DNA of 64,000 nucleotides from the NCBI GenBank assembly GCA_945862315.1, contig CAMAXW010000019.1:1-64000 (forward strand), written 5' to 3'. Each line of letters begins with the position of its first letter. Positions within the stretch are counted from its first letter, which is position 1. This DNA is from Klebsiella pneumoniae. Its GTDB lineage: Bacteria > Pseudomonadota > Gammaproteobacteria > Ga0077536. Shown one piece after another: positions 44,773 to 54,137 of this stretch. The translations under genes and the position numbers were made by a program. The notes beneath the pieces are model-generated. The model worked only from the letters and a program-made list of their open reading frames with translations, had not been told where the DNA came from and made no database searches.

Positions 44773-44797
44773 CCCCTTTTTACCCCCGACACCCCAT

Positions 44798-44927
44798 GGG
44801 GTCAGGTCCCCCATTGCCCATTTTGTAGACCCGCACGAGGCATTCCCCCGCGCCAACCCCGCCACCACGCGGCTAACTGGCAAGAAGCATATGCCGCAGG
44901 CCGATGCAAAACGGGCGACCTGACGCC
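44798..44927. repeat. REP/MITE-like element, copy C (complete)
   Basis: Left end GGGGTCAGGTCCCCCATTGC, right end GCAAAACGGGCGACCTGACG: imperfect terminal inverted repeats around the shared centre CCACCACGCGGCTAACTGGC. About 130 bp and non-coding, so it would need a transposase in trans. Confidence 0.7.
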
Positions 44928-44980
44928 TATTTTCTTCACGAGCAGCTCAGCTTCGTGTCTCCTGAAAATGATTCGGTATT

Positions 44981-44999
44981 GATAATGCGAACGATTCTT
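44981..44999. promoter_or_regulatory. Fur box candidate
   Basis: GATAATGCGAACGATTCTT matches 13 of 19 bases of the Fur consensus GATAATGATAATCATTATC and is followed by another ATT-rich half. It lies about 85 bp upstream of the porin, in promoter position for the whole redox cluster. Confidence 0.65.
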
Positions 45000-45081
45000 A
45001 TTACCATTCAGATATGTGTGAATTCCTCGTTAGCCGCTGCTCGTTCGCGACCTCAAGACAGTTCCAAAAAAGGACGATTTC

Positions 45082-46443
45082 ATGAAGTTTATTTCTCCGC
45101 TAGTGCTCTCAGCGACGCTGGCACTGAGCATCCCTCCTGTCTTGCAGGCAGAGAGCCTGCCTTCACAGGCGGAAATGTGGCGGATTATTCAGCAGCAACA
45201 GCAACAACTTGAGGCCTTGCAGAAACAGCTGCAGATGACGACCGCGAAAGTGCAGGCGAGCGATGAGAAAATAGAGGTCACGGCCGCCAAAGTGCAGGCC
45301 TCTGACGAAAAAGCAGACCTCACGGCCGCTAAAGTGGACGCCACTGAAGAAAAAGCCGAGGCCGCAGTGGCCGCAGTCGAAGAATCCAAGACCGCAGCCT
45401 CAAGCTGGGCTGAGCGCACCCAGATTGGTGGTTACGGTGAGCTGCATTACAACAATCTCGCGGGCGAAGGCGCGGCTGTTGACAAAAATGAGGTCGATTT
45501 GCATCGCTTCGTGCTGTTCTTCGGTCATCAGTTCAACGATCGCATTCGGCTGTTCTCCGAACTCGAAATTGAGCATGCGATCAGTGGTGACGGTGAGAAT
45601 GGCGAGGTTGAACTCGAACAAGCCTACCTCGAAATGGATCTGACGGCACACCATCGCTTGGCCGCCGGCGTACAGCTGATCCCGGTGGGCTTTCTCAACC
45701 AAACCCACGAACCACCAACGTTTTACGGCGTGGAACGCAATCCAGTCGAAACCTTCATTATTCCCACTACTTGGTGGGAAGCAGGCCTTGGCGTGCAGGG
45801 TGAAGTTGCGCCGGCGGCGATCCCTGGTTTGAGCTACCACGTGCTGCTGCATTCCGGTCTCGAGACGCCCGTTGCGGGTGGCAACGCCTTCAAGATTCGG
45901 AACGGTCGTCAGAAAGTTTCCGAAGCGCCGGCTGACGCGGGGGCTATCACTGCGCAACTCAAATGGACGGGCTATCCGGGAGTCGAGATTGGCACCACCC
46001 TCCAGTATCAACAGGATGTAACGCAGGATGCGCTGGCAGAAGCCATCGATGCCTTCCTTTTCGAAGCGCACGCGGACCTGCGACGCGGACCGTTTGGGCT
46101 GCGGGCGCTCTATGCGCGCTGGAATTTGGATGATGGCGGCCTGGGTATCGGGCCGGCGAGCGGCGCGTCCATCGGCCGCGAGCTCCAGTACGGTTGGTAT
46201 ATCGAACCCTCGTATCGCATCCCAATCAACTGGGTGCCGGGCGAAATCGGCGTTTTCGGGCGCTACAACGAATGGGATAATAACGCGGGTGCAAATGGCG
46301 ACTCAGGGGAGCGCCAGTACAATGTGGGACTCAACTACTGGCCGCATCCGTTAGTGGTGTTTAAGGTCGACGCGCAGTTCCAAAACAATGAAGACGGTGA
46401 CGATCAGGACGGCTTCAATTTGGGTGTCGGCTATCAGTTCTAG
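45082..46443 (+). CDS. Outer-membrane porin with N-terminal coiled coil
   Basis: A 453-residue exported protein: signal peptide (LVLSATLALSIPPVLQA), then a coiled coil with tandem TAAKVQASDEK-type repeats (residues 30-110), then a beta-barrel with alternating strands (IGGYGELHYNN, ETFIIPTTWWEAGLGVQGEV) and a C-terminal aromatic residue (GVGYQF). It resembles phosphate-selective-type or EET-linked porins. The coiled coil may trimerise or contact peptidoglycan. The Fur box suggests iron regulation. It overlaps the next gene. Confidence 0.88.
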   Translation: MKFISPLVLSATLALSIPPVLQAESLPSQAEMWRIIQQQQQQLEALQKQLQMTTAKVQASDEKIEVTAAKVQASDEKADLTAAKVDATEEKAEAAVAAVEESKTAASSWAERTQIGGYGELHYNNLAGEGAAVDKNEVDLHRFVLFFGHQFNDRIRLFSELEIEHAISGDGENGEVELEQAYLEMDLTAHHRLAAGVQLIPVGFLNQTHEPPTFYGVERNPVETFIIPTTWWEAGLGVQGEVAPAAIPGLSYHVLLHSGLETPVAGGNAFKIRNGRQKVSEAPADAGAITAQLKWTGYPGVEIGTTLQYQQDVTQDALAEAIDAFLFEAHADLRRGPFGLRALYARWNLDDGGLGIGPASGASIGRELQYGWYIEPSYRIPINWVPGEIGVFGRYNEWDNNAGANGDSGERQYNVGLNYWPHPLVVFKVDAQFQNNEDGDDQDGFNLGVGYQF

Positions 46444-46978
46444 AATCTGTGGGAATAGCCTGAGCGTTCTGCTAGCGAGCGCAGCACTTTGGCTCGTGCC
46501 CTGCCTGGCGCGCGGCGAGGTCTATCAAACGCCCGACGCCTTTCTTGGCGAGGCGTTTGAGCAGAGCATACCCAAGCCGAAAATCGTCTGGCTCAAGGGG
46601 GCGGTAAAACAGCAGGTCCGCGCAATCCTCGGCCATGATTACAGCTTGCGTGTCCGTTATTGGACACGCGCTGGGCGCAGCGCGTGGATCCTCGACGAAG
46701 TGGGCAAGGATCTGCCCATCACGACCGGTATTGTGATCGGCGCCCAAGGCATTGAGCGGCTAAGGATCTTGGAATTTCGCGAAAGTCGTGGCTGGGAAGT
46801 GCGCTATCCGTTTTTTACCGAACAGTTCGAACACGCTGAGTTGACCACCGAACTGGGTCTGACTACCGCTATCGATGGCATCTCGGGTGCAACGCTGTCG
46901 GTGGGCGCGGTCCAACGACTGGCGCGTATGGCGTTGTATCTACACCGTGAAACGGCGACGACGCATGTCCAACCCTAG
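46424..46978 (+). CDS. Exported FMN-binding-domain protein
   Basis: About 184 residues. It has a signal peptide (SLSVLLASAALWLVPCLARG) and a C-terminal FMN-binding domain with the flavinylation motif DGISGATLSVGAV, whose Thr is the expected covalent FMN site. GTG 46424 gives a compact signal peptide; ATG 46388, deeper in the porin gene, is an alternative. The ApbE three genes on would attach the flavin in the periplasm. Confidence 0.85.
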   Translation: MSAISSRICGNSLSVLLASAALWLVPCLARGEVYQTPDAFLGEAFEQSIPKPKIVWLKGAVKQQVRAILGHDYSLRVRYWTRAGRSAWILDEVGKDLPITTGIVIGAQGIERLRILEFRESRGWEVRYPFFTEQFEHAELTTELGLTTAIDGISGATLSVGAVQRLARMALYLHRETATTHVQP

Positions 46979-47705
46979 GCGCCGCCGCGACCAATGGCGA
47001 TGGCTGTCTGTCTGGCACCGTTATATCGGGCTCACGGCCGCGCTCTTCGTGATCATTCTCGCCATCACCGGCGTGCTGCTGAATCGCACCGATGCGTTAG
47101 GGTTCGACGACCGCCATGTGCGCTGGCCGCCGCTGCTCGCTTGGTATGGCATCGCGGGGCCAAAGAACCTGGTCGGGTTCGATGTCGGCGATCAGCAACT
47201 CAGCCTGGTCGGACGTCGCCTCTATCTCGCACGTCAGGCACTGTCCGGCGAATATGGCGCACTACAAGGCGCGGCGCTGTACCAAGAGTCGCTGGTGGTT
47301 GCAGCGGACGGCCACCTCTTTTTGTTTAGTCTGACCGGCGAACTGATCGAACGCCTGAACGGTGCACCGCCCCAGATCACACGTCTCGGTGCTGATCAGG
47401 GTGGTGCGCTGGTCCTGGAGGCACGCGAGGGTCTATTCCAGTCCGATCCCGATCTGCTGGAATGGCAACGGTGGACGGCAGAACCCGCCACCGTGATCTG
47501 GGCGGTCGGTAAACGTCCCGCGCTCGCGGCGGAGCTGAGCGCTGATTACCGCGGCCACAGCCTGAGCTGGGAGCGCGTGCTGCTTGATCTGCATAGCGGC
47601 CGGTTGTTCGGTCGTTACGGCACCTGGGTGATGGATATTGCCGCAGGCCTTTTGTTAGTGCTCGTGATGACCGGCATCTGGTTATGGACACAGCGTCGGC
47701 GCTGA
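46965..47705 (+). CDS. PepSY-associated membrane protein
   Basis: A 246-residue protein with an N-terminal helix after WRWLSVWHRYIGLTAALFVI (His typical of PepSY_TM proteins), a periplasmic domain of about 150 residues and a C-terminal helix IAAGLLLVLVMTGIWLW. In flavin-based electron-transfer modules such proteins pass electrons across the inner membrane to periplasmic flavoproteins. It overlaps the FMN gene by 14 bp. Confidence 0.82.
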   Translation: MSNPRRRRDQWRWLSVWHRYIGLTAALFVIILAITGVLLNRTDALGFDDRHVRWPPLLAWYGIAGPKNLVGFDVGDQQLSLVGRRLYLARQALSGEYGALQGAALYQESLVVAADGHLFLFSLTGELIERLNGAPPQITRLGADQGGALVLEAREGLFQSDPDLLEWQRWTAEPATVIWAVGKRPALAAELSADYRGHSLSWERVLLDLHSGRLFGRYGTWVMDIAAGLLLVLVMTGIWLWTQRRR

Positions 47706-47725
47706 AGGCAGCAGGCTTAACTTTG

Positions 47726-48730
47726 ATGCGAAAATCTCAGCTCGACCGACGCCGCTTTCTGACCATCATTGCGGGCACCCTAGGTTGGCCGCTGGCGCAG
47801 GCCGCCGGGCCATCAGCGCCAGCAATGACGACCTGGCGCGGCGTGCTGATGGGTGCTGAGGTCAGTATCCTCCTCGGCGGTGCCGACCAGCCGCGCACAG
47901 CTGCGGCGGTGCAGGATTGCGCGGCCGCGGCACAGCGGCTAGAAGGTTTGTTCAGTCTGCAGCGGCCGGACTCGACCATTGCACACCTGAATGCCCACGG
48001 CGTCGTGGCAGATCCGCCAGCGGATTTCCGAGCCTTGATCACGACCGCGCAGTCCCTCTCAGCGCTGACCGACGGCGCGTTCGACGCCACTGTTCAACCA
48101 CTCTGGCGGCTGTATAGCGCGCATTTTGCGCGCGTTGGAAATGGCGCTGGCCCATCGTTAGCAGCCGTCGCGGCGGCCCGTGCGTGCGTCGATTTTCGTC
48201 GACTGAGTATCGACGACACCGGGATTGGCTTCACCCACGGGGGCATGGCGCTCACTTTAAACGGGATCGCGCAGGGCTATATCACGGATCAAATCGCAGC
48301 GCTGCTACGCGCCCGCGGGTTCAGCCAAGTACTGATCAATATGGGCGAACATTACGCGCTCGGTAGCCATCCCAGCGGCCGGCCATGGCAGCTCGCGATC
48401 CGCGATCCTCAGCAGCCGCTGTCCGTGCTTAAGACCCTCCCGCTACGGGATGCGGCACTGGCCACCTCCGGCGGGGATGGCCTGCGCTTCGATACCGCGG
48501 GACACTTTCATCATCTGTTTGATCCCACCACGGGCGCCTCCACCACACGCTACCTCAGTGTATCGGTGTCTCACCCGCGTGCGACCTTGGCCGATGGCCT
48601 ATCGACGGCGTTCTCTGCGATGTCGATCTCAGCGATCCGCAGAGTCGTTGCCGCACTGCCCGGCACGCAGGTCTGGCTCGTGCTGCCGGATGGCGGTCTG
48701 ACGACCATTGGTCAGGCCTCGACTGTTTGA
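47726..48730 (+). CDS. apbE: FAD:protein FMN transferase (ApbE)
   Basis: A 334-residue enzyme with a twin-arginine-like signal (DRRRFLTIIAGTLGWPLAQA). Diagnostic stretches are LFSLQRPDSTIAHLNAHG, LTLNGIAQGYITDQIAALLR, LINMGEHYALG and HHLFDPTTGA. ApbE links FMN to Thr of its target, here most likely the FMN-binding protein of the same operon. ATG 47726 is preferred over 47684 because it gives the Tat-type N-terminus. Confidence 0.93.
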   Translation: MRKSQLDRRRFLTIIAGTLGWPLAQAAGPSAPAMTTWRGVLMGAEVSILLGGADQPRTAAAVQDCAAAAQRLEGLFSLQRPDSTIAHLNAHGVVADPPADFRALITTAQSLSALTDGAFDATVQPLWRLYSAHFARVGNGAGPSLAAVAAARACVDFRRLSIDDTGIGFTHGGMALTLNGIAQGYITDQIAALLRARGFSQVLINMGEHYALGSHPSGRPWQLAIRDPQQPLSVLKTLPLRDAALATSGGDGLRFDTAGHFHHLFDPTTGASTTRYLSVSVSHPRATLADGLSTAFSAMSISAIRRVVAALPGTQVWLVLPDGGLTTIGQASTV

Positions 48731-48836
48731 GACTGCCCATCCCTGTCCAGTTCCCAGCGGAATGGCGCCTATCGGTGAGCGGATGGCTTGGGCTCAAGCC
48801 ATCCTGCGGGCCCGTCCGGTAAGCGGTTTTTGATCA

Positions 48837-49874
48837 TCAAGAGGTCGCTTCGGCTGGATTCTTTTTGCGGTGCTGAATGGACGAATACACCGCAGCGATG
48901 ATGAACCCGACACCGACCAGGCCAGTGAACACCTCAGAGACGTGAAAGATTGGGCCGAGCAGCATGATCACGGCCAGGGCGCCGATGGCATAGTGCGCCC
49001 CATGTTCCAGAAAAATGTATTCGCTCAAGGTGCCGCGGTTGACCAAATAAACCGTCATTGATCGCACGAACATGGCGCCAACACCCAGACCTAGCATGAT
49101 GATCACCACATCTTTGGTGATTGCGAATGCACCGATCACGCCGTCAAATGAGAATGAGGCGTCTAGCACTTCCAGGTACAAGAAGCTGGCGGCACCAGAG
49201 CGTTGGATCGTTTTGACCGCGCCGTCGCCTTCAACCTCGTTTTCAAACAAGGCGCCTATCGCATCAACCGCCAAGTACAGCAACACGCCCGCCACGCCAG
49301 CCACAAACACACGGGTTTGATCTTTTTCGGGGACCCACCACAGGGTGGAGAAAATCACCGCCAGCGCAATGAACACACTGATCGCATCAAACTTAGCAAT
49401 TTTCACCAAGCGCTCTTCCATGGCGCCCAGCCAATGCGTTTCTTTTTCGGCGTCAAAGAAATAGTGCAAGAACACCAGCAACAAAAAAATGCCGCCGAAC
49501 GCCGAAATCACCGGGTAGGCATCGAATAAAACCTTGGCGTATTGGTCCGGGTTGTTCATGGCCATGTTGACGGTTTCCATCGTGCCGATGTTGCCGGACA
49601 CCGCCACAATGACAATGGGAAACACCAACCGCATGCCGAACACCGCCACCAAAATACCGACCGTCAGAAACAACTGCCGCCAAAGGTGGCTCATGCCCTT
49701 CAGGACTCTTGCATTCACCACCGCGTTATCGAAAGACAGGCTGACTTCCAGGACGACCAGCACGGCGGTCAACCACAAGGCCGTCCACAAACCTAGGTCG
49801 GTCTTGAGACCCCACCAGCCCGCGATGCCCAGACAGACCAACGTCACCAAAAATGACAACCTAAATTCTTTCAT
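48837..49874 (-). CDS. TerC-like integral membrane protein (DUF475)
   Basis: A 345-residue protein with about nine membrane helices; the duplicated acidic segments are VLVVLEVSLSFDNAVVNARV and YLEVLDASFSFDGVIGAFAI, as in TerC/DUF475 proteins. The Asp residues in the helices suggest metal-ion handling. ATG 49874 has GGAG upstream. It is divergent to the ter genes and completes the tellurite-resistance-type set. Confidence 0.9.
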   Translation of the reverse strand: MKEFRLSFLVTLVCLGIAGWWGLKTDLGLWTALWLTAVLVVLEVSLSFDNAVVNARVLKGMSHLWRQLFLTVGILVAVFGMRLVFPIVIVAVSGNIGTMETVNMAMNNPDQYAKVLFDAYPVISAFGGIFLLLVFLHYFFDAEKETHWLGAMEERLVKIAKFDAISVFIALAVIFSTLWWVPEKDQTRVFVAGVAGVLLYLAVDAIGALFENEVEGDGAVKTIQRSGAASFLYLEVLDASFSFDGVIGAFAITKDVVIIMLGLGVGAMFVRSMTVYLVNRGTLSEYIFLEHGAHYAIGALAVIMLLGPIFHVSEVFTGLVGVGFIIAAVYSSIQHRKKNPAEATS

Positions 49875-50068
49875 TCCATGCTCCGAAGGGGGTACTACCA
49901 GGAGGGTCCTACCCTTTGAAAGGCGCGATCCTATCCAAAACTCGGCACCCAATTGGGTGGTTCACCCCAAATCGATGGCGCCAATGGTGGCTTTAGAATC
50001 AGTTTTCTCAAGAATTTGCGGCAAAGACTGCCGTTTCTTCTTGTCATATTAATGTTTAAAAATACGTC

Positions 50069-50426
50069 ATGCGCCGGCTCCCCGTCTATCTCTTTCCGGG
50101 TACCGCCGGCTCCCTGCAGGGCGAGTCCATCCACGCGGTGAACGTGGACCTGCACGCTATGCTGAGCGCATTGCGCCAAGATCCCAAAGCGCCAGTTGGG
50201 CAACATCGTGGTCGGTGCCGCGGGTTCCAAGGCCAAGATTTAAGAACAACTGCGCCAGCTCACCGACACCGTTGTGGTCCTGGACGGGATGCATGCCAGC
50301 AGCTTTCCCAGCTTCTGCCAGTGGGTGAGTGCCAGCGTGGCCACGGGGATGAACAGCAACGCCCGCGGCAACAAGCTAGCGCCGCCACCCGCGGCAGGCG
50401 AGCGGACGGTTGGGGAGATGGCCTAG
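50069..50426 (+). pseudogene. TerY-like vWA protein, internally deleted
   Basis: The first 39 residues (MRRLPVYLFPGTAGSLQGES, AVNVDLHAMLSALRQDP) match TerY, but the metal site DTSGSM is degraded to PGTAGSL. A deletion and frameshift then jump to the TerY end (GNIVVGAAGSKAKI, in-frame TAA, QLTDTVVVLDGMHASSFPSF). The central vWA core is missing. This shows recent gene loss inside an otherwise intact ter cluster. Confidence 0.75.
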
Positions 50427-50511
50427 GGCGCTTGGTGCAAGAGCACTGCCTGCAGTAGGATCCCTGCTCGTCTCAGCGGAGACTCCCTCAATTGATTCAC
50501 GGAGAACAACG

Positions 50512-50967
50512 ATGTTGAGCTGGCTCAAGGGTAAAGCGACCGAGGTTTCCAATAGCCTCAAAGACGAAGTCAAGAAAATCAAGAATCAGAGCTTTTTAGA
50601 GGGCGTGGTTGCCGGCTGCACGTTGGTCGCCTATGCCGACGGCATCGTTCAGCCCGAAGAAAAGCAAAAAATGATGGGCTTCATGCGCAACAGCGATGCG
50701 CTGGCGGTGTTCGACTCGGGCGACATCATCAAATTGTTCAACAAGTTCTCAAGCCGCTTTGAGTTTGACCGCGCCATTGGCGAGGCCGATGCCTTGCAGG
50801 CCGTGGGCAAGATCAAAAAGAACGAGTCTGAAAGCCGCCTGTTGGTGCGTGTGTGCTGCGCGGTGGGTGCCTCTGATGGCAACTTCGACTCGATGGAGCA
50901 AGAGGCCGCACGCAAAATTTGTCGCGAACTGGGCCTTGACCCTGCAGAGTTTGATCTAGCTAAGTGA
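50512..50967 (+). CDS. terB: TerB-family protein
   Basis: A 151-residue helical protein: FLEGVVAGCTLVAYADGIVQ, PEEKQKMMGFMRNSDALAVF and VCCAVGASDGNFDSMEQEAA. The paired acidic DG motifs are the TerB metal-binding sites. It acts in the inner-membrane-associated ter complex in known systems. Start at 50512 gives MLSWLKGKATEV. Confidence 0.95.
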   Translation: MLSWLKGKATEVSNSLKDEVKKIKNQSFLEGVVAGCTLVAYADGIVQPEEKQKMMGFMRNSDALAVFDSGDIIKLFNKFSSRFEFDRAIGEADALQAVGKIKKNESESRLLVRVCCAVGASDGNFDSMEQEAARKICRELGLDPAEFDLAK

Positions 50968-51092
50968 TCGGAACCCCCTGTCGTTAGTTGCCGTGAGGGT
51001 GCCCTCAAGGTGAAACTTATCGCGATAATCCCGGTCAACTGTTTCCTCATGCGGCCCTACCGCTTTTAAATCTGTCTTAAAGGAGAACCACC

Positions 51093-51671
51093 ATGACCAT
51101 CAGCCTTCAAAAGGGCGGTAACGTGAACCTGAGCAAAGAAGCCCCTGGCTTGTCCGAAGTCGCCGTGGGCCTCGGCTGGGATGTTCGCGCCACCGACGGC
51201 GCTGCCTACGACCTCGACGCCAATTGTTTTTTGCTCAATGCGACCGGTAAGGTCCGCAGCGACAGCGATTTCATTTTTTACAACAACAAAAAAACCCCCG
51301 ATAACAGCGTCGAGCACATGGGTGACAACACCACCGGCGCGGGCGATGGCGATGACGAAGTAGTCGAGATTCGTCTCACCAAGGTGGCTGCTGAGATTGA
51401 AAAAATCGCGTTCAGCGTCACCATCCACGATGCCGACACGCGTCGTCAAACCTTCGGTCAAGTGTCCAAGGCTTACATCCGTGTGGTGAACAAGGCGGAC
51501 AACAAAGAACTGGCGCGCTACGACCTCTCAGAAGACGGCTCAACCGAGACAGCCCTGATTTTCGGCGAACTGTACCGGGCGGGCGCTGAGTGGAAGTTCA
51601 AGGCGGTTGGCCAGGGCTTCAAGGGCGGTTTGGGCCCCTTGGCCAAAAACTTCGGCGTGAACGTGGGCTGA
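51093..51671 (+). CDS. terD: TerD-family calcium-binding stress protein (TerD/TerE)
   Basis: A 192-residue protein beginning [20 protein letters not shown], with [20 protein letters not shown] and the Ca2+-binding loop [17 protein letters not shown]. TerD proteins are soluble calcium-binding beta-sandwiches needed for tellurite and stress resistance. TerE is nearly indistinguishable, so the letter is tentative. Confidence 0.93.
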   Translation: MTISLQKGGNVNLSKEAPGLSEVAVGLGWDVRATDGAAYDLDANCFLLNATGKVRSDSDFIFYNNKKTPDNSVEHMGDNTTGAGDGDDEVVEIRLTKVAAEIEKIAFSVTIHDADTRRQTFGQVSKAYIRVVNKADNKELARYDLSEDGSTETALIFGELYRAGAEWKFKAVGQGFKGGLGPLAKNFGVNVG

Positions 51672-51682
51672 TTGGCGCCACG

Positions 51683-52936
51683 ATGCAAACCTTGTCCCGT
51701 GGTCAGCGACTGAAGCTGGCCGACCTCGTCGACACCAGCGTCCCCTTCACCCTCAACGTGCAGGTGAAGGCGGGCTTTGCCACTGATTTGGCCTGTTTCG
51801 GTGTGGATGGGCGGGGCAACCTGCTGGGCGACCCCTACATGGTGTTCTTCAATCAGTTGCTCACGCCCTGTGGCGGCGTGCAATTGCAGATGAATACGGG
51901 GGGCGCACTGTTTGCCATCGATCTCGGGCGGCTGCCTGCAGCGCTTGAGCGGCTGGTCTTCACGGCCACTGTCGATGGCGAGGGCGTGATGAGCGCACTG
52001 CAGGAGGCGGTGATCGAAGTGGGCCAGGCTCAGGCTGTGCGCAGTCGTTTCACCTTGCAGGGCCAGGATCTGTCAGACGAAAAAGCGCTGCTGTTGACCG
52101 AGGTGTACCGCAAAGACGGTGCTTGGCGACAGGCTGCTTTGGGCGATGGCTTCAGAGGGGGCTTGTCGGCCTTACTCGCCCATTTCGGCGGTGAAGAGAC
52201 GACGGCGGCTGCGCCAGCACCCACTGCGCCGCCACTCAGCAAGGTGGTGCAGCTTGAGAAAGAGCTGAGCCAGAAAGCCCCCCAGTTGGTGAGTCTGGTC
52301 AAGGCCGCCCATGTCTCGCTCGAAAAGCAGGGTTTGGTTGATCATGTGGCCAAGGTTTGCCTGGTGCTCGACATTTCGGGTTCGATGCTTGATCTGTATC
52401 GGCGCGGCGTGGTCCAGCGCATCTGCGAGCGCCTGTTGGCATTGGCCTGCCTGTTTGATGACGACAAGTCAATTGATGTGTTCCTGTTCGACAGCCGTGC
52501 CATCGCGGCGGGTGACATGTCGGTCGACACCATCGATGGGGCCGTTGATCGATTGATCGCCAAGCACAAACTGGGCGGCGGCACCGACTATGCGCCGGCC
52601 ATGAACCTGGTGCGCCAGTATTACAAGGGCACGACGTTGCCGGTTTACGCGCTGTTCGTGACCGATGGTGCACCAGGCGACAAATCGGCGTCGCAGAAAG
52701 CCTTGCGTGAGGCGTCTCGCGAGGCGATCTTTTGGCAGTTCGTGGGTGTCGGCGGTGAGCGTTTTGATTTCCTAGAAAAACTCGATGATTTGCGTGACAG
52801 GTTCATCGACAACGCCAATTTCTTCGCAGTGCCTGATCCGTCCAAGCTCAGTGATGACGAGGTCTACCGTCTGCTGCTTCAGGAATACCCCGGCTGGTTG
52901 CGCTTGGCGCGCCAGCACTCTTTGATCATGAGCTGA
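51683..52936 (+). CDS. terF: TerF-like protein (TerD domain plus vWA domain)
   Basis: A 417-residue fusion: an N-terminal TerD-like domain (residues 1-170, LADLVDTSVPFTLNVQVKAG), a linker rich in Ala/Pro, then a von Willebrand A domain with intact MIDAS LVLDISGSMLDLYRRGVVQR, GGGTDYAPAM and FVTDGAPGDK. vWA domains coordinate metal and recruit partners in ter complexes. It starts 11 bp after terD. Confidence 0.92.
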   Translation: MQTLSRGQRLKLADLVDTSVPFTLNVQVKAGFATDLACFGVDGRGNLLGDPYMVFFNQLLTPCGGVQLQMNTGGALFAIDLGRLPAALERLVFTATVDGEGVMSALQEAVIEVGQAQAVRSRFTLQGQDLSDEKALLLTEVYRKDGAWRQAALGDGFRGGLSALLAHFGGEETTAAAPAPTAPPLSKVVQLEKELSQKAPQLVSLVKAAHVSLEKQGLVDHVAKVCLVLDISGSMLDLYRRGVVQRICERLLALACLFDDDKSIDVFLFDSRAIAAGDMSVDTIDGAVDRLIAKHKLGGGTDYAPAMNLVRQYYKGTTLPVYALFVTDGAPGDKSASQKALREASREAIFWQFVGVGGERFDFLEKLDDLRDRFIDNANFFAVPDPSKLSDDEVYRLLLQEYPGWLRLARQHSLIMS

Positions 52937-52950
52937 GACGGTTAACGCTG

Positions 52951-53303
52951 AGCACTTTTACGATCACCGAGGGGCAAGCCCCCGGCCTTCAGGTGGCCCG
53001 CAGGCAGGGAGAGTCGGTGGTTGCGGAAAGCGACGCCCTGGTGATGATGGACGGCACGCTGCACCTCAGCGGCAATCTGCCGGGCGGGCTGCTTGGCGCA
53101 GCATTGGGTGGCGGGTAGCTGACGAGCCGCTTTTCACACAGCAGATCGTGGCCACGGGAGGCCCCGGAGACCGCCTCCTGTCGTCTCACAGGGTCACGAG
53201 CACCTCGCGCCAGGGAGGTTTTTTGTCGAACCTAGCCCGCAACCAAACCTCGGGTGAGGGTCTGGTGATGAAATTTTCTGGTGAGGGGCAGGTGCTGGTG
53301 TGA
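52951..53303 (+). pseudogene. AIM24/TIGR00266-family protein, decayed
   Basis: The frame after terF reads FTITEGQAPGLQVARRQGES, VVAESDALVMMDGTLHLSGN, GGLLGAALGGG then stop. About 100 bp later a frame ends SGEGLVMKFSGEGQVLV. These are the start and end of an AIM24-family protein, common in ter clusters. The middle is missing and no start codon remains. Confidence 0.6.
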
Positions 53304-53437
53304 TCACGCAAGCATCCGTCGTTTGCGTCGTGGTTAGGTCAACAAATCGGGGCCGTGGTTGACACGAAATTTATGGCCACCTCATTCCGGTGGTGCCCCT
53401 CGTCAATTTAGACAGTTCATTTTCCAAGGAGAAAAGC

Positions 53438-54019
53438 ATGACAGTGACATTGCAAAAAGGTCAAAAAATTTCCCTCGACAAAGAGGCCGGCAGCACCCTG
53501 ACAAAAATTGTCATGGGCCTGGGATGGGACCCGATCAAAAAGAAGGGCCTGTTTGGCTTTGGCAGCTCGTCGGTCGAAGTCGATCTGGATGCTTCCTGCG
53601 TGATGTTCGATGAGACCAAAAACGTCGTTGACACGGTATGGTTTCGCCAGCTCACCAGCAAGGACGGTAGCGTTCACCACACGGGCGACAACCGCACGGG
53701 CGATGGCGATGGCGACGATGAGCAGATTTTGGTCAATTTGGCTCAGGTGCCTGCCAAGGTATCGGCGATGGTGTTTGTGGTAAATAGCTTCACCGGGCAA
53801 AATTTCAGCCAGATTAGCAATGCCACCTGCCGCATTCTCAACGGCCAAAATCAACAAGAGGTGGCGAGCTACAACTTGTCTTGTCAGGGCACCCACACCG
53901 CGCAGATCATGGCCAAAATTTACCGCCACAACAGCGAGTGGAAAATGCACGCCATCGGCGAAAACTGCTCCGGCCGCACCTTCCAAGACTTGATGCCCTT
54001 CATCTTGCCGCACATCTGA
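53438..54019 (+). CDS. TerD-family protein, divergent (TerX/TerZ-like)
   Basis: A 193-residue protein beginning MTVTLQKGQKISLDKEAGST, with GLGWDPIKKKGLFGFG, an acidic loop GDNRTGDGDGDDEQILVNLA and the C-terminal IGENCSGRTFQDLMPFI. It differs clearly from the TerD at 51093 and belongs to the TerX/TerZ branch that accompanies the biosynthetic module. Start chosen from AAGGAG 8 bases upstream. Confidence 0.88.
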   Translation: MTVTLQKGQKISLDKEAGSTLTKIVMGLGWDPIKKKGLFGFGSSSVEVDLDASCVMFDETKNVVDTVWFRQLTSKDGSVHHTGDNRTGDGDGDDEQILVNLAQVPAKVSAMVFVVNSFTGQNFSQISNATCRILNGQNQQEVASYNLSCQGTHTAQIMAKIYRHNSEWKMHAIGENCSGRTFQDLMPFILPHI

Positions 54020-54137
54020 TGGGGTCTCTGACACAGCGCCATGGCGCTGTGTTGTTGATTGCTTGAGCGTCGGGCGATGCACGCAGTCGGGTTAGTTTGT
54101 TATTCAGCGCTGCGGCGCAATCTCCCAAGGTTTGTTT

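Larger units (their letters stand above)
44328..44797. repeat. AT-rich region with diverged ~214-bp tandem repeats
   Basis: Each unit ends in an AT-rich tract, an ACCGGTGGC...GCCAC hairpin (perfect palindrome CCGGTGGCTAGCCACCGG at 44716-44733), CCTCAGC, an A-run and the 17-bp motif. No gene is seen. The AT-richness contrasts with flanking DNA and would favour bending between enhancer and promoter. Confidence 0.6.

Noticed and set aside
49875-50068. Possible metal riboswitch upstream of the TerC-like gene
   Set aside because: Small hairpins are present but I could not match the conserved core of the yybP-ykoY or other known motifs.
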